This document shows positions 62,446-64,000 of a stretch of DNA of 64,000 bases, piece by piece. The DNA lies in assembly GCA_002104945.1 (NCBI GenBank), contig MCFH01000008.1, positions 488,501 through 552,500 on the forward strand, read 5' to 3'. The notes under the pieces were generated by a model. That model was not told where the DNA came from. It searched no databases and worked only from the letters and a program-made list of their open reading frames with translations. Position 1 is the first letter of the stretch; the number at the start of each line of letters is the position of its first letter. Position numbers and translations under genes: made by a program. Origin of the DNA: Piromyces finnis. Lineage: Eukaryota > Neocallimastigomycota > Neocallimastigomycetes > Neocallimastigales > Neocallimastigaceae.

Positions 62446-64000
62446 ATAATATTATAATTTTTATATACATAATTATACATATATATTTTTCTTTACTTAG
62501 TAATCAAAACAAAATAAAACTATCTTAATACAAATTATAAAATCAACTAAATAAAATTAATATTTAATAGAATAAATAGAATGTAAAAAGATAATAAAAA
62601 TAATAAAATAAAAATAAAACCTTTTTTTTCCCTATCTTTTAAATTTTTATTTTCAATATTTTATATATATACATATAAATAATTATTATATAAATAATGA
62701 AGAGAAAAAAATAAAGAAAAAGGGAAAAAAAAAAAAAAAATTAAAATATATATAATTCATTATAAGCTTAATAATTATAAAAAAATTATCATAGTTAATA
62801 ATGAAATTACATAATTAATCATGCATATATAATATTTATATAGTACATTTTATGTACTATATAATAAAAATTAAATAAACTCTTCATAAATATATTTTAT
62901 ATATAATTTATCGTTAACATTATAACTATGTTTTATTAGAGGTGTAATATTAAATTAGTAATGAAAAAAGAAAAAACAAAATTTTTTGCATATTAAAAAC
63001 GAAAAAGAATTATAATTTTTTTTATACATATTTGTATCGAATAATTTTCAGAAACTATCTTTAAAAATGTATTAAAATTAAAACACTAAAGTAAATTGTT
63101 AAGTTCATGAAATTACTAGATGATTAGTAATTGTCATCTCTAATTTCTTATTAAGTAATATCTAAATAATACTAACAATATTTAATTTTTAATTAATACT
63201 TAATATTCCTTTATGTTCACTTCATTATATATATTCATCTATTATAAACAAATTGCTTATATGTCACAAGAAAACTAAATTCTCAAGTGTTTCAACTTGA
63301 TATTGGATACAGCAATTCTTTAAAAAGTTTATTTTAAATTATAATAGAAAAGAAAATTATATAACTTTATTACTATTAAATTTTTTGCTTTTAAATATTA
63401 TCTAAACATTCCATCCTTAACATAATTCAAGCTTACTTTTAATTCGTAATATGTTCATTTTTTTTTTTTTTAGTCATTGATATTATTATGCCAACATTTT
63501 CAATATTTACTATAATTTTTACATGTCTTATCGTTTACTATAAAATTATTGGTAAAAAAAAAATTTTAATAATTATTGTGAATTGTGAATAATTGTAATA
63601 ATAATATAATAATGTCTCATTAATTTAATTATTTTTTTTCTCCTCATTCTAGCTAAAATCTTAAATGTATTATTCTAAAAAAGTATAATTTAAATCTAAT
63701 GAAATTGGTAAAAAAAATGATGTAAAGGTTTAAAAATTATTATATATAATTAATCAAATAAAAAATCCAATTAGAATTTGTAAATTATAAATTTAACTGT
63801 AGATTAAAATCTAAAATATTATAAAAAAGTATCCAAAACTATTGAATAAATAAATGGAAATGTTAAATTAAGAAAAAAATAGTAATAGAATATATTACAA
63901 GTATTAAAGTATTCAATTATTAAAAGTAATTTTTTTAATTGCGATAATTGTTATTTATAAAATCACATTAACATAATACTACATAATAAAATAAATATAT
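62446..64000. other. Terminal spacer, possible small spliced frame
   Basis: AT-rich DNA after the second RhoGEF. The only suggestive feature is a short frame at 63490-63552 followed by a GT donor at 63553 and, after a T/C-rich tract ending CTAG at 63652, a second piece. The spliced product would be a tiny hydrophobic peptide (see findings). Otherwise nothing is seen. Confidence 0.45.

Overview
The window looks like nuclear DNA from a fungus with extremely low GC content. An anaerobic gut fungus (Neocallimastigomycota) is the best guess. The reasons are very AT-rich spacers full of A and T homopolymers, short AT-rich GT...AG introns, TAA stops, long Asn tracts in proteins, and a fungal-type four-RRM protein of the Mrn1/Nrd1 family. 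A dictyostelid would share the AT and Asn richness, but the Mrn1-type protein and the cysteine-rich membrane SH3 protein argue for a fungus. The organism is an inference; no rRNA or marker gene is present to settle it.

Layout. 1-325: 3' end of a Ser/Asn-rich gene (+). 1149-2139: TatD-type DNase (+). 2611-3725: EFCAB11-like EF-hand protein (-), tail to tail with TatD. 6427-8254: Mrn1/Nrd1-like RNA-binding protein (+). 9978-11153: divergent eS19 ribosomal protein (-). 13913-14702: secreted CAP-domain protein (-). 16184-16375: a short retroposed element with a poly-A tail and target-site duplication. 18511-20052: secreted subtilisin (+). 22378-29947: giant Asn-rich RhoGEF (+). 31927-33953: coiled-coil, tail-anchored protein with a CC1-box-like motif (-). 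39312-40602: secreted histidine-phosphatase-like protein (-). 41515-43255: cysteine-rich membrane SH3 protein (+). 44066-47211: Hbs1-like GTPase with 13 exons (-). 47907-50637: TRIP4/ASC-1-like zinc finger protein (+). 51734-53812: FAD/NAD disulfide oxidoreductase (+). 57151-62445: second RhoGEF (+).

Most genes had to be assembled from several exons. Each junction given here was checked for GT/AG borders, matching phase and family continuity, and every assembled CDS is a whole number of codons. Genes are spread over both strands with spacers of 0.5 to 5 kb.

Two themes stand out. Hbs1 and TRIP4 sit head to head across about 0.7 kb; both families act on stalled ribosomes, so a shared promoter for ribosome rescue is plausible. 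Two large RhoGEFs with a DH domain followed by an interrupted PH domain, a probable dynein adaptor and an SH3 surface protein point to polarity and cytoskeleton functions. The subtilisin, the CAP protein and the phosphatase-like protein form a secreted set.
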